From positions 1-20,938 of the forward strand of contig JASJQH010000216.1 of the NCBI GenBank assembly GCA_040143965.1: a stretch of DNA of 20,938 nt, in the 5' to 3' direction. The position numbers were made by a program, and so were the translations under genes. This document shows, one piece after another, positions 8,210 to 17,948 of the stretch; the first letter of the stretch is position 1; each line of letters starts with the position of its first letter. The stretch comes from Basidiobolus ranarum. Taxonomy: Eukaryota; Basidiobolomycota; Basidiobolomycetes; Basidiobolales. Below the pieces are notes generated by a model that was given only the letters and a program-made list of their open reading frames with translations, did no database searches and was not told where the DNA came from.

Positions 8210-10652
8210 CTGTGTCGTGTGGTTTTAAGGTTTATGTGGAATATGTTATGGAGAGTTTATGGATCCTGTAATCCTGGGAGATTGGTAGATAAAAGATTTA
8301 GAGCTTCAAAATAAGATGTGAAGTAGCAGGCATGGATCTATTTATGTAGAAATTCCGATGGTGAATCGCACTGGAAACAATGTATACACTAGCAATACAT
8401 CTCTAGCTACACCACCTGGTTTCGTATATTTTTGCAACAGTTGAATTTGCAGAATCGATGGAGTGACACAACGCCAATTGATGTCTTGAAACACCTCTAT
8501 GAAGCGGATATCATTGAGTGCAAACAAAGGTAATTCCTTGAGTTCGTAGATTTCTTAGAATTACCAAGCCAAAAGTAGTAAAGCCTTAATCGATTTCGGA
8601 GTTACAAACCCAGATCACTACAAGCATTTGTAAATCATGAAGTTCTCATCAACTGATTGTAGATTTGCCAAGAACTTTCAAAAAAAATCACGCACAGAGA
8701 AAGCGCAGGCGATAGGGAGATAGATTATATTATGATCACTTTTAATATCTAGCAAAGCTTAATAATGCCCTATTTCGGTTTGCATCAAAGACCTCAATTA
8801 TCAATCAAACGAGTATTCGATATGTTTGACTGGCCACTCAGCCTCCAATTAACGTTGGTTTCAACAGAGACACTTGGGCTACCGATTAGAAGGACAAGTT
8901 GATAGAATGACTACGTGCCGCTGCAGCGCCTATATCCATGCCTGTACAGAATGTGCAGAGAAACTGTGTTCCCGGTACTGAAGATTTTCCACCCTTCGGT
9001 ATACAAGTCCGGCACCATATAAGTTTGAAATCCAGGCTTGTATTGTATCGGTATGATAATCCCCCTACCAGATGTCAATCCAATTGATTATTAAGGATTG
9101 GATCGGGTCGGGATAATAATGCTACGGTTGGGTAGTGGGTTTGATTGCACCATAACTTGATTGAGTCGTATCAACGAGCTTGACTGGGTGCTCATCGTGC
9201 CAGGACTTACCAATTCAAATGAATTGATCAATCACTTTGAAATCCCCCTATTGGTCATCTATCTGACAATAAACATACGGCCTTTAAGCAAGTACTGATA
9301 AGTGACCTCACTCAAGGCTTATCTTGGCTCAGACTTCACAAGGTTCACTCCTAATCGCTGATTGCTATGGGACTCGCACTCAGAGTTCATGCTATAGGGT
9401 AGCCTAAGATCCTGCCAATCCATGCGACACAGAGCATGGTTGAGATTTGCAGGTTGAATACTGATATTGTTGATGGAACATCAGATCGAAAGACGGGCTC
9501 GATAAGGAAGGGTGAGTCTACCGGGATATTTCAAGTTGATATCTTCCTTCTACATCACCGTGCGGCTCATTGATTAGTTGCGCTTCCACTCAGGCCAATT
9601 GCTAGGCAGTATAGCTCAAACAGTACAGCTCTACTGTGGCTATTTTGGTATCGAACGTTTCTTCGTATTAGTATAAGCTAGTCATCAGTGACGAACCGAA
9701 TCGAACCTCGATAACTCCATCCAACTATAGCTTGAATACTGAAAATTGACCGATTGCACCATATTCCAGTCACGGTTACCGTAATTGATAAAATGATGTG
9801 CTTCAATAGACCAAGCACCGTTGGATATATTTTCTCTCGTCCTCCTCACACTTGTATTTGTGATGTGCTGGAGAGCATTTGGATGCATTAATATGCGATT
9901 TGCGAATTCTCTTATTCCGCTCGATATTTATTACATCTTCGATCATTTGTATCGACATGCTATTGTCCACTTGGATGGTACTCACTCATATGCAGCCAAC
10001 CATGGTTACATGGACTACTAAATCCTGGCAATAAAGTGGGTTTTATTCGTTCAGGTCTGCGCTCAGCTTCCATTTGGATATCAGGTACCTGACTAGAGTT
10101 AATTGAGGTGTTTAGTGCTCCTCCAGTCGCTTCTGATGCGGTATTGGCAGCTCCTCTTAATTAAATTAAACAGTATATTAACCAATCAGGATATCTATGA
10201 GACTGCCATTATCACAGCAAAACCTAGGTGACCATTTAGATGTGGAGGTCGCTGAATCAATCTGCCACCAGTGTTCATTCAAAAGCTATCTATTTGTCAC
10301 ACGATGGATTTGTTATTGTTCTTTCCCCAACCTTTGGTACCCAGCAACCATTTACCATACTTACCTTTCGATTTCGATATTTTTAATTTCAACGATATAC
10401 AAGCAGTCCATATGGTAATTACCTGCGCCATATCATGTCTGTGATAGATCTAGGCCTTTATCAATTGGGCCATCTAGACGTTGATGGTAGGGTAAAGGAC
10501 AAGTGGTTGTACTGAAAAGAAAAAAGATTTACTTTGCAGAACTTCCATGTATAGCTTGCACCTGAAAATTTAATTTGAAAAAATGTTCACTGACCGAACA
10601 AAAGGACCTGCTAAATAGGATAGTAATGGAGCCGTAATATCTTGTCAAAGGG
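8210..10652. other. Long intergenic region between divergent genes
   Basis: About 2.4 kb with stops in all frames at short intervals and no recognisable protein. It includes a 24-codon ATG frame with five cysteines at 8907-8981. A stretch at 9024-9250 is bounded by short direct repeats (TTTGAAATCC and AATCCCCCTA, each twice) and has several short inverted repeats. A 73-codon frame at 10197-10418 shows nothing of note. The right end contains the promoter of the polysaccharide lyase gene. Confidence 0.55.
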
Positions 10653-10660
10653 TATATAAT
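10653..10660 (+). promoter_or_regulatory. TATA box of the PL14 gene
   Basis: TATATAAT lies 40 bp before the start codon, which implies a very short 5' leader. Confidence 0.65.
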
Positions 10661-10699
10661 TAAAGCGGTATAGCTTGGTTTTCATTAATATTACGGACC

Positions 10700-11554
10700 A
10701 TGAGGCTGACTACAAGTATCATTAGAATGTTGACCCTGACGACTTTGTGTCTTCTCGTTGATTCTCAAGATACGGCCAAGTATGAAATGAGTATGACTTG
10801 GAAGATGGACCCCGATACCCCTGACACATGGCGACTTGATGGCCATCCTGATAGCTTGAAACGTTTTCACGTAGTTCAAGACCCCATATCATCTGTGCCC
10901 GACGACAAGATCTTCCAAGTAGAATATCCCAAGTGGCGTTACTCTCCAGCTGGCTCCCACGACTCTGGTGGCGTACACTTCTATACAAATCCGTTTGGTA
11001 GCCGCATGTTTAAAAAAGCCATCCTAACATACGAAGTTGGTTTCCCTAGCAACTTCGACTGGGTAGAAGGCGGTAAACTACCAGGAATATTTGGTGGGGA
11101 CCCGTCCGATGGATGTTCAGGAGGGAGGCAGTCAGATGGAAAGCACTGTTTCTCCACTAGATTAATGTGGAGAGCTAACGGAGTTGGTGAAATATACAAC
11201 TATATACCGCCACAAGGGGATGGGTTTTGTGAACAACAGAATATTGTATGCGATGATGCGTATGGTATCTCTTTGGGGAGAAACTTCAAGTTTAGCAGGA
11301 GCTGGAATCAGATACATCTATTTGTTCAAATGAATGACATTGACCAAAATAATGGTAGTGTGGAGCTCTACCTTAATCACACCCTTGTTTATAAATCAGA
11401 TACCCTCATCTACCGTAGCTCTGATAAGCTAGGAATCAACTCGATGATGTTTAGTACTTTCTTTGGGGGATCTGAACCCAGATTCGCAACTCCCGTTGAT
11501 ACTGAAGCTTATTTTCGAAACGTCCAATTTAGCGTTGGCGATGAGATTTTATGA
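10700..11554 (+). CDS. Secreted polysaccharide lyase, family PL14
   Basis: Predicted 284-aa extracellular enzyme that cleaves an acidic polysaccharide (glucuronan- or alginate-like) by beta-elimination. A signal peptide covers about residues 1-22. The jelly-roll domain (about 40-278) carries the family's hallmark strands: KWRYSPAGSHDSGGVHFYTN, EGGKLPGIFGG with Lys126, CFSTRLMWR with Ser152 and Arg154, EIYNYIPP with Tyr166 and Tyr168, and FSTFFGGSEPRFATPVD. The Lys, Ser-x-Arg and Tyr-x-Tyr set matches, as I recall it, the residues reported as important in the Chlorella virus lyase vAL-1, with the same 12-residue gap from Arg to the first Tyr. Cysteines at 139, 150, 177 and 184 suggest disulfides. 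One exon, start at the first ATG after the TATA box. True substrate cannot be told from sequence; glucuronan, alginate or a host or self capsule-like polyuronate are all possible. Confidence 0.92.
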   Translation: MRLTTSIIRMLTLTTLCLLVDSQDTAKYEMSMTWKMDPDTPDTWRLDGHPDSLKRFHVVQDPISSVPDDKIFQVEYPKWRYSPAGSHDSGGVHFYTNPFGSRMFKKAILTYEVGFPSNFDWVEGGKLPGIFGGDPSDGCSGGRQSDGKHCFSTRLMWRANGVGEIYNYIPPQGDGFCEQQNIVCDDAYGISLGRNFKFSRSWNQIHLFVQMNDIDQNNGSVELYLNHTLVYKSDTLIYRSSDKLGINSMMFSTFFGGSEPRFATPVDTEAYFRNVQFSVGDEIL

Positions 11555-11616
11555 AGTTATTTCTGGAAAATAGCTACTATAGAACAACCATACCACTAAT
11601 ATAAGCCTTACCCTAG

Positions 11617-11622
11617 AATAAA
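11617..11622 (+). terminator. Poly(A) signal of the PL14 gene
   Basis: AATAAA lies 63-68 bp past the stop codon of the lyase gene. Confidence 0.6.
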
Positions 11623-12655
11623 TAACCATTTGAACTTCTTTAACAGTTAAACCGTGATAGCTCGAGATCTTGGAATCGACAACCAAATCAAATATGACAA
11701 TGTAGCGACTGAACATACCTAAGATCCAACAGTGAAGCAACTGGGATTCTGATGTAAATGTTTAATGATTTATATCATCCATTCAATTAGCCTTGTGGAT
11801 GTTGCGCTATGAATGTATATGAATTGATTCACACAGTATCATAACATAATTATTCAGCCGAACCTTATACTCAAAAAGTAGCCTACAGAACCAACTGCGA
11901 TAAAAACCGTTGTAGTAATCTTCTCGACATGAATCAGATACCAAACTCACCAGCATCTCCACTAAATGATTTACCTATCATGTCCGATACCAGGATTAGT
12001 AATGGCAATTTTCATTCCATTTACCAAGCTTTTGATCCTCCCATGGCCACCCAATTCGAACTCACTAGCGTTACTTATAAATGTAGCTACCATGTGAATT
12101 TTACCTGATTTAAATCCATTTTAAACGAGATACCTTGCGCAGACAAAGGCATCTCTAATACCACATTATATTGCATACTGCTAAACACTTTTGGCAAAAT
12201 CAACACCAAGGATTCCTATCACGTTAAAGGGTGGAAGCTCTAGGTCGAAGAGGAAATTGTACAATCTAAAAATAGCGATCACTAATGTGCTGGGTGTGTT
12301 TTTATCTACCCACTCAAGTGCGTGGCCATTATGGCGTATAAAGAGAACTTGGCCCAAGTGATTTAGATAGTGAAGACACGGATCTTACTCACTTCGGTAC
12401 TAGCTGTGGTTGGCTGAAAAATTCATGTTAGGACTAAACAATGACACGGTCACCTCATAGTGATTCCAAGCTTTGAAATTCAACATGATGTACAGGATCT
12501 GACAGATGTAACCCTAGTGTTTCTTCAGATAATCCCATAGATGAATCTTCGATATGAAAATGGGGAACTGATTGCATTTATTAATCGAATGAGAAATGAA
12601 AGGTGCGAAACTCGGAAATGAAGTTCTTATTAATCTATTACTTCATCGGTTTAAT
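11623..12655. other. Spacer between convergent PL14 and GH72 genes
   Basis: About 1 kb of AT-rich DNA. No frame, repeat or RNA gene that I can support, apart from a minus-strand poly(A) signal for the GH72 gene at its right end. Confidence 0.6.
12577..12582 (-). terminator. Poly(A) signal of the GH72 gene
   Basis: AATAAA on the minus strand, about 75 bp past the GH72 stop codon. Confidence 0.5.
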
Positions 12656-14230
12656 TTAGAATAAACAAAGTACCAAGTATAATGTGATGAAAAGGGAGGA
12701 TGTTGAGCTGATGGTGAGAGATATCGCACTGCTATGTGGCACTTTGTTGTTCTGGTTTTGGGTACCAGCCAATCTTGCGCAATTAGTAGTGTCTTGCTTA
12801 CTAGGGGTCACAACTGCACTCAAACCATCGAAATTACAAACAGTTTCCTTCTCACCATTCTTGGTATAATATTGATTAAACATATAAGACAAGCGTTGAG
12901 GTGTATCACAGGTAGAATATACTCCATAAGTACCAGTCTCACCATTGCTAGAGATAGCATCACAAGACGCCTCCCCACAGAGCCAGCTAAATAACTTCCC
13001 TACATCTACCGTAGTTGAATTGGTAGGTTTGGATGAATAGGCACATTTAAGTGTATCGGTCATACATTTACAGACATCCTCCGAAGGTGTGCTCGGGAGT
13101 TTCGTACTGGCTTTCCAAGCGGCACCAACTTGTGGGCATTGGCTTGGCTTTCGGTTAGGATCAGCTGAAAATGTATCCATATTCAACACCTTTGGACTGA
13201 CTGCTGATAAAGCATTCTTGTAGTTATCGTAGTCGGGTCTTTTGGTCACTTCGCCGCTAGAGCTAATATTTACCAATCCATAGTTGTTATCTTCTTGGGA
13301 ATACTCATATACGATCCCTCCAGAAAATGTATCCTCCATATCAGGACCGTAAATAGATTTAACTTCGTGGAAGCTACGCACGCCGCTAGTATTACAGCCA
13401 TATTCGCTCAAAAAGATGGGAATGCTATAGTCGGCATATTCCTTGGTTCGATCAGCAAACCCGGAACTTTGGAAAGTCGCTTGATCCCCACACCAAGAGT
13501 AAATATTGTAACCGTAAAAATCGGCCTAAGTTCAAAACAATTAGTATATATGTATGATATAGTGCACAATGAAATAGCCTTCACTTACCCTCTCAGAGTC
13601 ATCACCACAGTTGAAATAGTGTGCGATATCAAGTCTAATATCAGCATCATCATTGGTTGAGTAACCGATGGGAATATACCTCGGCTTGGTACGCATATAG
13701 GCCTTCATGTCACGAATAACAGCTTTGACAAAGGGAGAAGAGGAGGTTGTAGGAATATCATTAGGAACCTCATTACCGGCAAAGAAACCAAGAACATTGT
13801 TGTATTTCGCGAAGGCATCTGCTGTCTTCTTGTAGTTGTCAAGTAAATCTATGTCATACTCAGGATCCTTACGATTGATCGAGTAAGTAGGTGTGGCAAT
13901 ATCCAATACCAGGTAAATACCAGCATCTTCCAAGGCTTTCATACACTCATCGTGATTCAGAGTATGATCAACCTGATAGACTCGAATAGTGTTAAGGCCC
14001 AAGTCCTTGAAGTTCTCGATGTCACGCTTACAGGTAACAGGATTTGCAAGTGGATCGTCCGATGTTCCACGCGCTCCTCCTCGAGGCTGGTACGCAACAC
14101 CTTTAATATAGAATTCGTTTTTGGTGACGCTGTCAAAGAACTTGTGTCCCTTAATAACAATAGGATTCAACGCAGATGCTGAAGAAATATAAACCAGCGA
14201 GATCGCCGACAGGACTGATAGAACTCTCAT
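12656..14230 (-). CDS. GPI-type beta-1,3-glucanosyltransferase (GH72 with X8/CBM43), Gas1-like
   Basis: Predicted 503-aa wall enzyme that cuts beta-1,3-glucan chains and joins the new end to another chain, lengthening wall glucan. Exons in coding order: 14230-13589 and 13525-12656, with a 63-nt intron (GTAAGT donor, CTTAG acceptor). A signal peptide (about 1-20) is followed by the GH72 barrel (about 21-330). GFFAGNEVPND contains the acid/base Glu154 and FLSEYGCN the nucleophile Glu255; FYIKGVAYQPRGG and LNTIRVYQVDH are classic family strands. Residues about 360-475 hold the cysteine-rich X8 module (CKCM, WLCGEASCDAI, YSTCDTPQRLSY, VCNFDG), which places it in the GH72+ subfamily. The C-terminus is a short polar linker and a hydrophobic tail, consistent with a GPI signal. 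The usual long Ser-rich region is nearly absent. A TATA box and a CCAAT box precede it. Confidence 0.95.
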
Positions 14231-14276
14231 GTGAATTAAAATTAAGATGGCTGGTTGTATATCCTAGTGTGACACC

Positions 14277-14283
14277 TTTTATA
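14277..14283 (-). promoter_or_regulatory. TATA box of the GH72 gene
   Basis: TATAAAA on the minus strand, about 50 bp before the start codon. A minus-strand CCAAT box lies further upstream at 14345-14349, about 115 bp from the start. Confidence 0.65.
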
Positions 14284-14383
14284 TGGCAGGAAGCCATGTA
14301 AACAAATTCAAGTGTATATATAACGACATCGATTCTCGAAGGCCATTGGCTATTTGTTTCCCGCGAATTTCCAATTCAATCTG

Positions 14384-14403
14384 GCCATATATATATATAT
14401 ATA
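14384..14403. repeat. Short AT microsatellite
   Basis: An uninterrupted run of alternating A and T of about 18 bases after GGCC, in the GH72 upstream region. The ends are approximate. It is likely to vary in length between strains. Confidence 0.7.
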
Positions 14404-15206
14404 GAGATTAGACGTAACAGCTGCTATAGGCAGCCTATAGATTCTAGAAGACTTTGATTGAGCACATCATGGTCAGCATTTCAATGCACAGCCATATCGA
14501 GTCTAGTAATAGAATTCTTTTGAATGCAAATCATTGAACTGAAAGCTTGATAGACTGGTGCCCAACTTTGTGCAAGATCCGCTCTCTGGGTTCACTTGCA
14601 GAATAGACATCTTTCATCAGCTGCTGCATCCAAAAGTGGATACCTCTCAGCGCCCATAGAGGTATATATGGTGTAAGGCATGCTGGTTGCTCGATCTAGG
14701 ACTACCTATCTTGCAAGCGCTTTCATTGCAAGAATTCCTCAAACAAGTCATTATTCTGCAACCAGCGCGTCTGATTGAAGAAGCTTCATGTAACTAAACA
14801 TTGAGATGAATCGCGATTGGTTGGCAAGGAAAATTGAAAAGTATCTCCAATCGATAAAACCGGATTAATTGACAAAACCAAGCTATATCCTGACATATCG
14901 AGGTAAATAGATTGAAGCCACATTATCGATGCGTTGCGTGCAAGCCAAGTGCACCTTGACATTAACCTGCAGGCCCATGTCAAAAGGTCATGCCATCAAT
15001 GGCCAAGCCCTGGTCTACTGCTCCACTGTCAAATGATCTTACTTGACTATTGTCGTCAGCCTTAGTTAACTAATAAAATCGAAGGGTATCTCGGTTCGTC
15101 AAACACTTCTCACAGTCTACATCGTGCTTGGTTCTAATTTAACAAATGTTGAGGTTGTTTACGCTTCCTGAATTCATCTAACTGGTTCGTTGAGACGCGC
15201 GCTCTA

Positions 15207-15214
15207 TGACGTAA
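15207..15214 (+). promoter_or_regulatory. CREB/ATF-like site TGACGTAA
   Basis: Matches the bZIP (ATF/CREB) consensus. It is about 490 bp before the SMP-LTD start codon and about 980 bp from GH72, so the target gene is not settled. Confidence 0.35.
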
Positions 15215-15313
15215 GAGAGTGGGTGAATGTAGCTGCTGAACTACTAGAGAATTTCTGCTGTTTCGGAATTTATCATCGACCTCTCTGTTTGGTGTGGTGT
15301 CATGTATTCTTTG

Positions 15314-15321
15314 TCACGTGA
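15314..15321. promoter_or_regulatory. Palindromic E-box TCACGTGA
   Basis: Perfect 8-bp palindrome around CACGTG, the core bound by fungal bHLH factors such as Cbf1 and Pho4. It lies about 380 bp before the SMP-LTD start codon. Confidence 0.4.
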
Positions 15322-15698
15322 GAAACATTGCGATAAATCTAAGAGGTTAATCCAATCTAACTCCTCCATGGAAATTTACGGATTCATGAATTTTACAATT
15401 CTAAAATAAGGAGCTTTCAATGTTAATTTTATGTTACGGCCAAAAACCATTAACATAACCTTACTAATTTATTTGTAACATCATTCCCTATCTTACCTTT
15501 TTCAATCATCTAGACCTTCTTTGACTTCTTATACTAGTTTAGTACCCCTTCAAAACCTAAAGAACCTTCCCTCTAAGCCAACTCGCTCTAGACCCAAAGC
15601 TATTTGGTTTTGAAATATCCCTGAACTGAGTAAGACTAGTCGTAGTACCGGGCTAATAGCAAAGAGCATCACAAGTCACTTTACTTTAAAAAGATATC

Positions 15699-17948
15699 AT
15701 GGTAGAGATTTGGTCTCTCGCTGTGGCCTTCTTTTTTGGGGGAGTTTTATTAACGCCAATCATCTTTGCTGCTACCGCTTTCATCCTTTTCTATTGGTGG
15801 CAAAGTCTTGTGTTAGATCACAGCCCGTCATTAGCAACTCGTTTTGACTCGTTGTTGCCAAAGCCACACAAAGAAGCTCAAAACCAAGCTATAACCCAGC
15901 TAAATTCGAGATCTGGCTGGATACGTATGACAAAGGAGTTCAAAGTAGACCATGTCGACTCGAACAATATATCAGGCTTAATGATGCAAGGAATAAATAG
16001 TTTAATCGAGGGGAAAAACGCTGGTCCCAAACGGCCAAAGAATTCATACTTTGCTGTGCTCAAACATGAGACACTTTCCCTTTATGCAGATGAAAAGATG
16101 TTAGAATGCCAGGGAGTAATAACTCTTTCTTTCTATACCGTCTCGATTTATCCCTCTTACCTGCCTGATAACGAAGTCTTCCATAAAGAATTACCAATAA
16201 GATTGAAGAAGAAGACCGTCGAAGATGATCTGATGGAAGACACTAAGAGTGACTATTATATCTTTGTAAACACGCCAGTTTTCAAAGAAGATTGGTTTTT
16301 TGCACTATGTAGAGCATCTAGACTAAAAAAATGGGGAGCAACTAATACTCAATTCGACCAAAACCCTGCCAACTTCGAACCTACCGCTATGCGATTGTTA
16401 ATTGAGAAAGTGAATTCAGATGAGCACCATCGACAAACACAATGGTTAAATGCATTTATTGGAAGAGTATTTTTAAGTATGTACAAAACTCAAGCTATCA
16501 AGGACTTCATGATTCGTAAAGTACTACTCAAATGTACTAAAGTCAAACGACCATCATTCATCAAAGAGTTTGTCGTTAAGGATTTATTACTTGGTGATAA
16601 TGTTCCCTCCGTGACCCACCCCAGGCTAATCGATTTGAACGCAGTTGGTAATATGACTGTGGAATTTAGAGTTCATTATAGCGGAGGGTTTAGTATGGAG
16701 ATCGAGACCGAATTAACTATCTCTATGCCGCCGCTTATAAAAACCACTACTATACCTGTGAAGGTTGCTGTAAGAGTGAGAAGTCTTGAAGGCCGTATGC
16801 AACTCAAAATAAAATCACCACCGACCAATCGTCTTTGGATTGGCTTTACAGAGGAACCCAACATCTCATTGGATATCGTGCCTATTATATCCGGTAAAGT
16901 TATCCAATCCACACTAATCCTGAAGGCCATCGAAAGGCAGATCCGTACGGTGCTGAGAGAGGTCATAGTCTTACCAAACATGGACGATACTCCCTTTTTT
17001 CCTTCAGAAGGGCTGGGTGGGATATTTGATGTTGCTGGTATTTCTAAATTACAATCTGAGGTGGTTCTGAGTCCTCAATCGGAGCCGGATGACGCGGATA
17101 CTAGTATAGAAGACAATATCATCAACCGCGAAGAGCTCAAAACCCCTACCGAGATGTTCGAGGACAATGGGGCTGGAAGTAGTGGAAACAGTGACGAATA
17201 TAGTGATAACGATTATTTTCAGGAGATAAACGAGAACTTGGCTGTTGTTACACAAATTTCGTCAGAAGTCACACTTAAAGACCCGGTAAATCTTGCCGTC
17301 CCCGAAAGAAGTCAAACAGCCCCTGTTATATCAACACCTCCCACTGCCAACTCTACACCTATGATGACTTCGTCCAGCTTAGGAAGAATGAAGTCAACCG
17401 ATGGTTTTGCTTTGGAGGGAGGACTACCTAACGTAACAGCTGTTACCCGTGGTTACGCCATGGCCAAAAATACTGACCTTAAAGACTCTGGGTGGTGGAA
17501 AACCGGTAGGGATCTAAAGCGTAACTCTCTAGCAAGTCTTATACCTGTTATACACTCAGTAGAGCAATCAAAAGAGCAGCCCTTCAACGACAAGCTTGGC
17601 AAAATCAAATTGCTACCTTCGTTAATGGCATTTCGAAGTTCTACTTGGGGAGCTGCAACAACCTCCAAAGAGAATAGCAGCACCAGTGACCACATAAGTA
17701 ACGGTCAAGCAAGTAAAGCCAACACCAACTCCTCTTTCGCCAACTCACCAACATTATCTTCCATTGCCTCTATCTTCTCACATGGTAACTCGATGTCTAC
17801 TAAGTCATCAAATATAGAATCCAAAAGCAATGCAGTCCCAGAGGCCGAGGAGCCAAAGGAATCCACTCCAGGATCTAGCAACACTACCATCATATCATCA
17901 CAAACAACAAAATTCTTCACCTCGTTATTCACACCCTCTTCTACTTGA
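15699..17948 (+). CDS. ER lipid-transfer protein with PH and SMP-LTD domains (Nvj2/TEX2-like)
   Basis: Predicted 749-aa membrane-contact-site protein that carries lipids between the ER and a partner membrane; yeast Nvj2 (nucleus-vacuole and ER-Golgi contacts) and animal TEX2 are the known relatives. A hydrophobic N-terminal segment (about residues 5-35, ending FYWWQS) should anchor it in the ER without being cleaved. A split PH-like domain follows (about 72-208; SGWIRMTKEF, NSYFAVLKHETLSLYAD, DWFFALCRASR). The SMP-LTD lipid-binding domain spans about 240-430 (WLNAFIGRVFLSMY, FVVKDLLLGDNVPSVTHPRL, SISLDIVPIISGKVIQ-type strand at 389-402). The remaining 300 residues are Ser/Thr/Asn-rich, acidic near 470-510, and probably disordered. 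Single exon; length is close to yeast Nvj2. Start is the first ATG after an in-frame stop-rich, pyrimidine-rich leader. It shares an upstream region with the divergent GH72 gene. Confidence 0.9.
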   Translation: MVEIWSLAVAFFFGGVLLTPIIFAATAFILFYWWQSLVLDHSPSLATRFDSLLPKPHKEAQNQAITQLNSRSGWIRMTKEFKVDHVDSNNISGLMMQGINSLIEGKNAGPKRPKNSYFAVLKHETLSLYADEKMLECQGVITLSFYTVSIYPSYLPDNEVFHKELPIRLKKKTVEDDLMEDTKSDYYIFVNTPVFKEDWFFALCRASRLKKWGATNTQFDQNPANFEPTAMRLLIEKVNSDEHHRQTQWLNAFIGRVFLSMYKTQAIKDFMIRKVLLKCTKVKRPSFIKEFVVKDLLLGDNVPSVTHPRLIDLNAVGNMTVEFRVHYSGGFSMEIETELTISMPPLIKTTTIPVKVAVRVRSLEGRMQLKIKSPPTNRLWIGFTEEPNISLDIVPIISGKVIQSTLILKAIERQIRTVLREVIVLPNMDDTPFFPSEGLGGIFDVAGISKLQSEVVLSPQSEPDDADTSIEDNIINREELKTPTEMFEDNGAGSSGNSDEYSDNDYFQEINENLAVVTQISSEVTLKDPVNLAVPERSQTAPVISTPPTANSTPMMTSSSLGRMKSTDGFALEGGLPNVTAVTRGYAMAKNTDLKDSGWWKTGRDLKRNSLASLIPVIHSVEQSKEQPFNDKLGKIKLLPSLMAFRSSTWGAATTSKENSSTSDHISNGQASKANTNSSFANSPTLSSIASIFSHGNSMSTKSSNIESKSNAVPEAEEPKESTPGSSNTTIISSQTTKFFTSLFTPSST

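Larger units (their letters stand above)
14231..15698. other. Divergent promoter region between GH72 and the SMP-LTD gene
   Basis: No gene is supported; a 65-codon minus-strand frame at 14786-14983 has no features. The region holds the GH72 TATA and CCAAT boxes, an AT microsatellite, and three perfect 7-bp inverted repeats between 14424 and 14732. Nearer the plus-strand gene are a CREB/ATF-like TGACGTAA (15207-15214) and a palindromic E-box TCACGTGA (15314-15321). Just before the SMP-LTD gene the sequence turns pyrimidine-rich, as in many fungal leaders. Confidence 0.55.

Noticed and set aside
9690-9710. B-box-like GGTTCGATTC on the minus strand
   Set aside because: The flanking bases do not form a T stem, and no A-box or acceptor stem is present.
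9821-10021. 66-codon frame with a hydrophobic start
   Set aside because: It begins with TTG rather than ATG, has no promoter, and its composition is that of the AT-rich spacer.
10197-10418. 73-codon plus-strand frame
   Set aside because: No recognisable features, and the codon content is like non-coding DNA.
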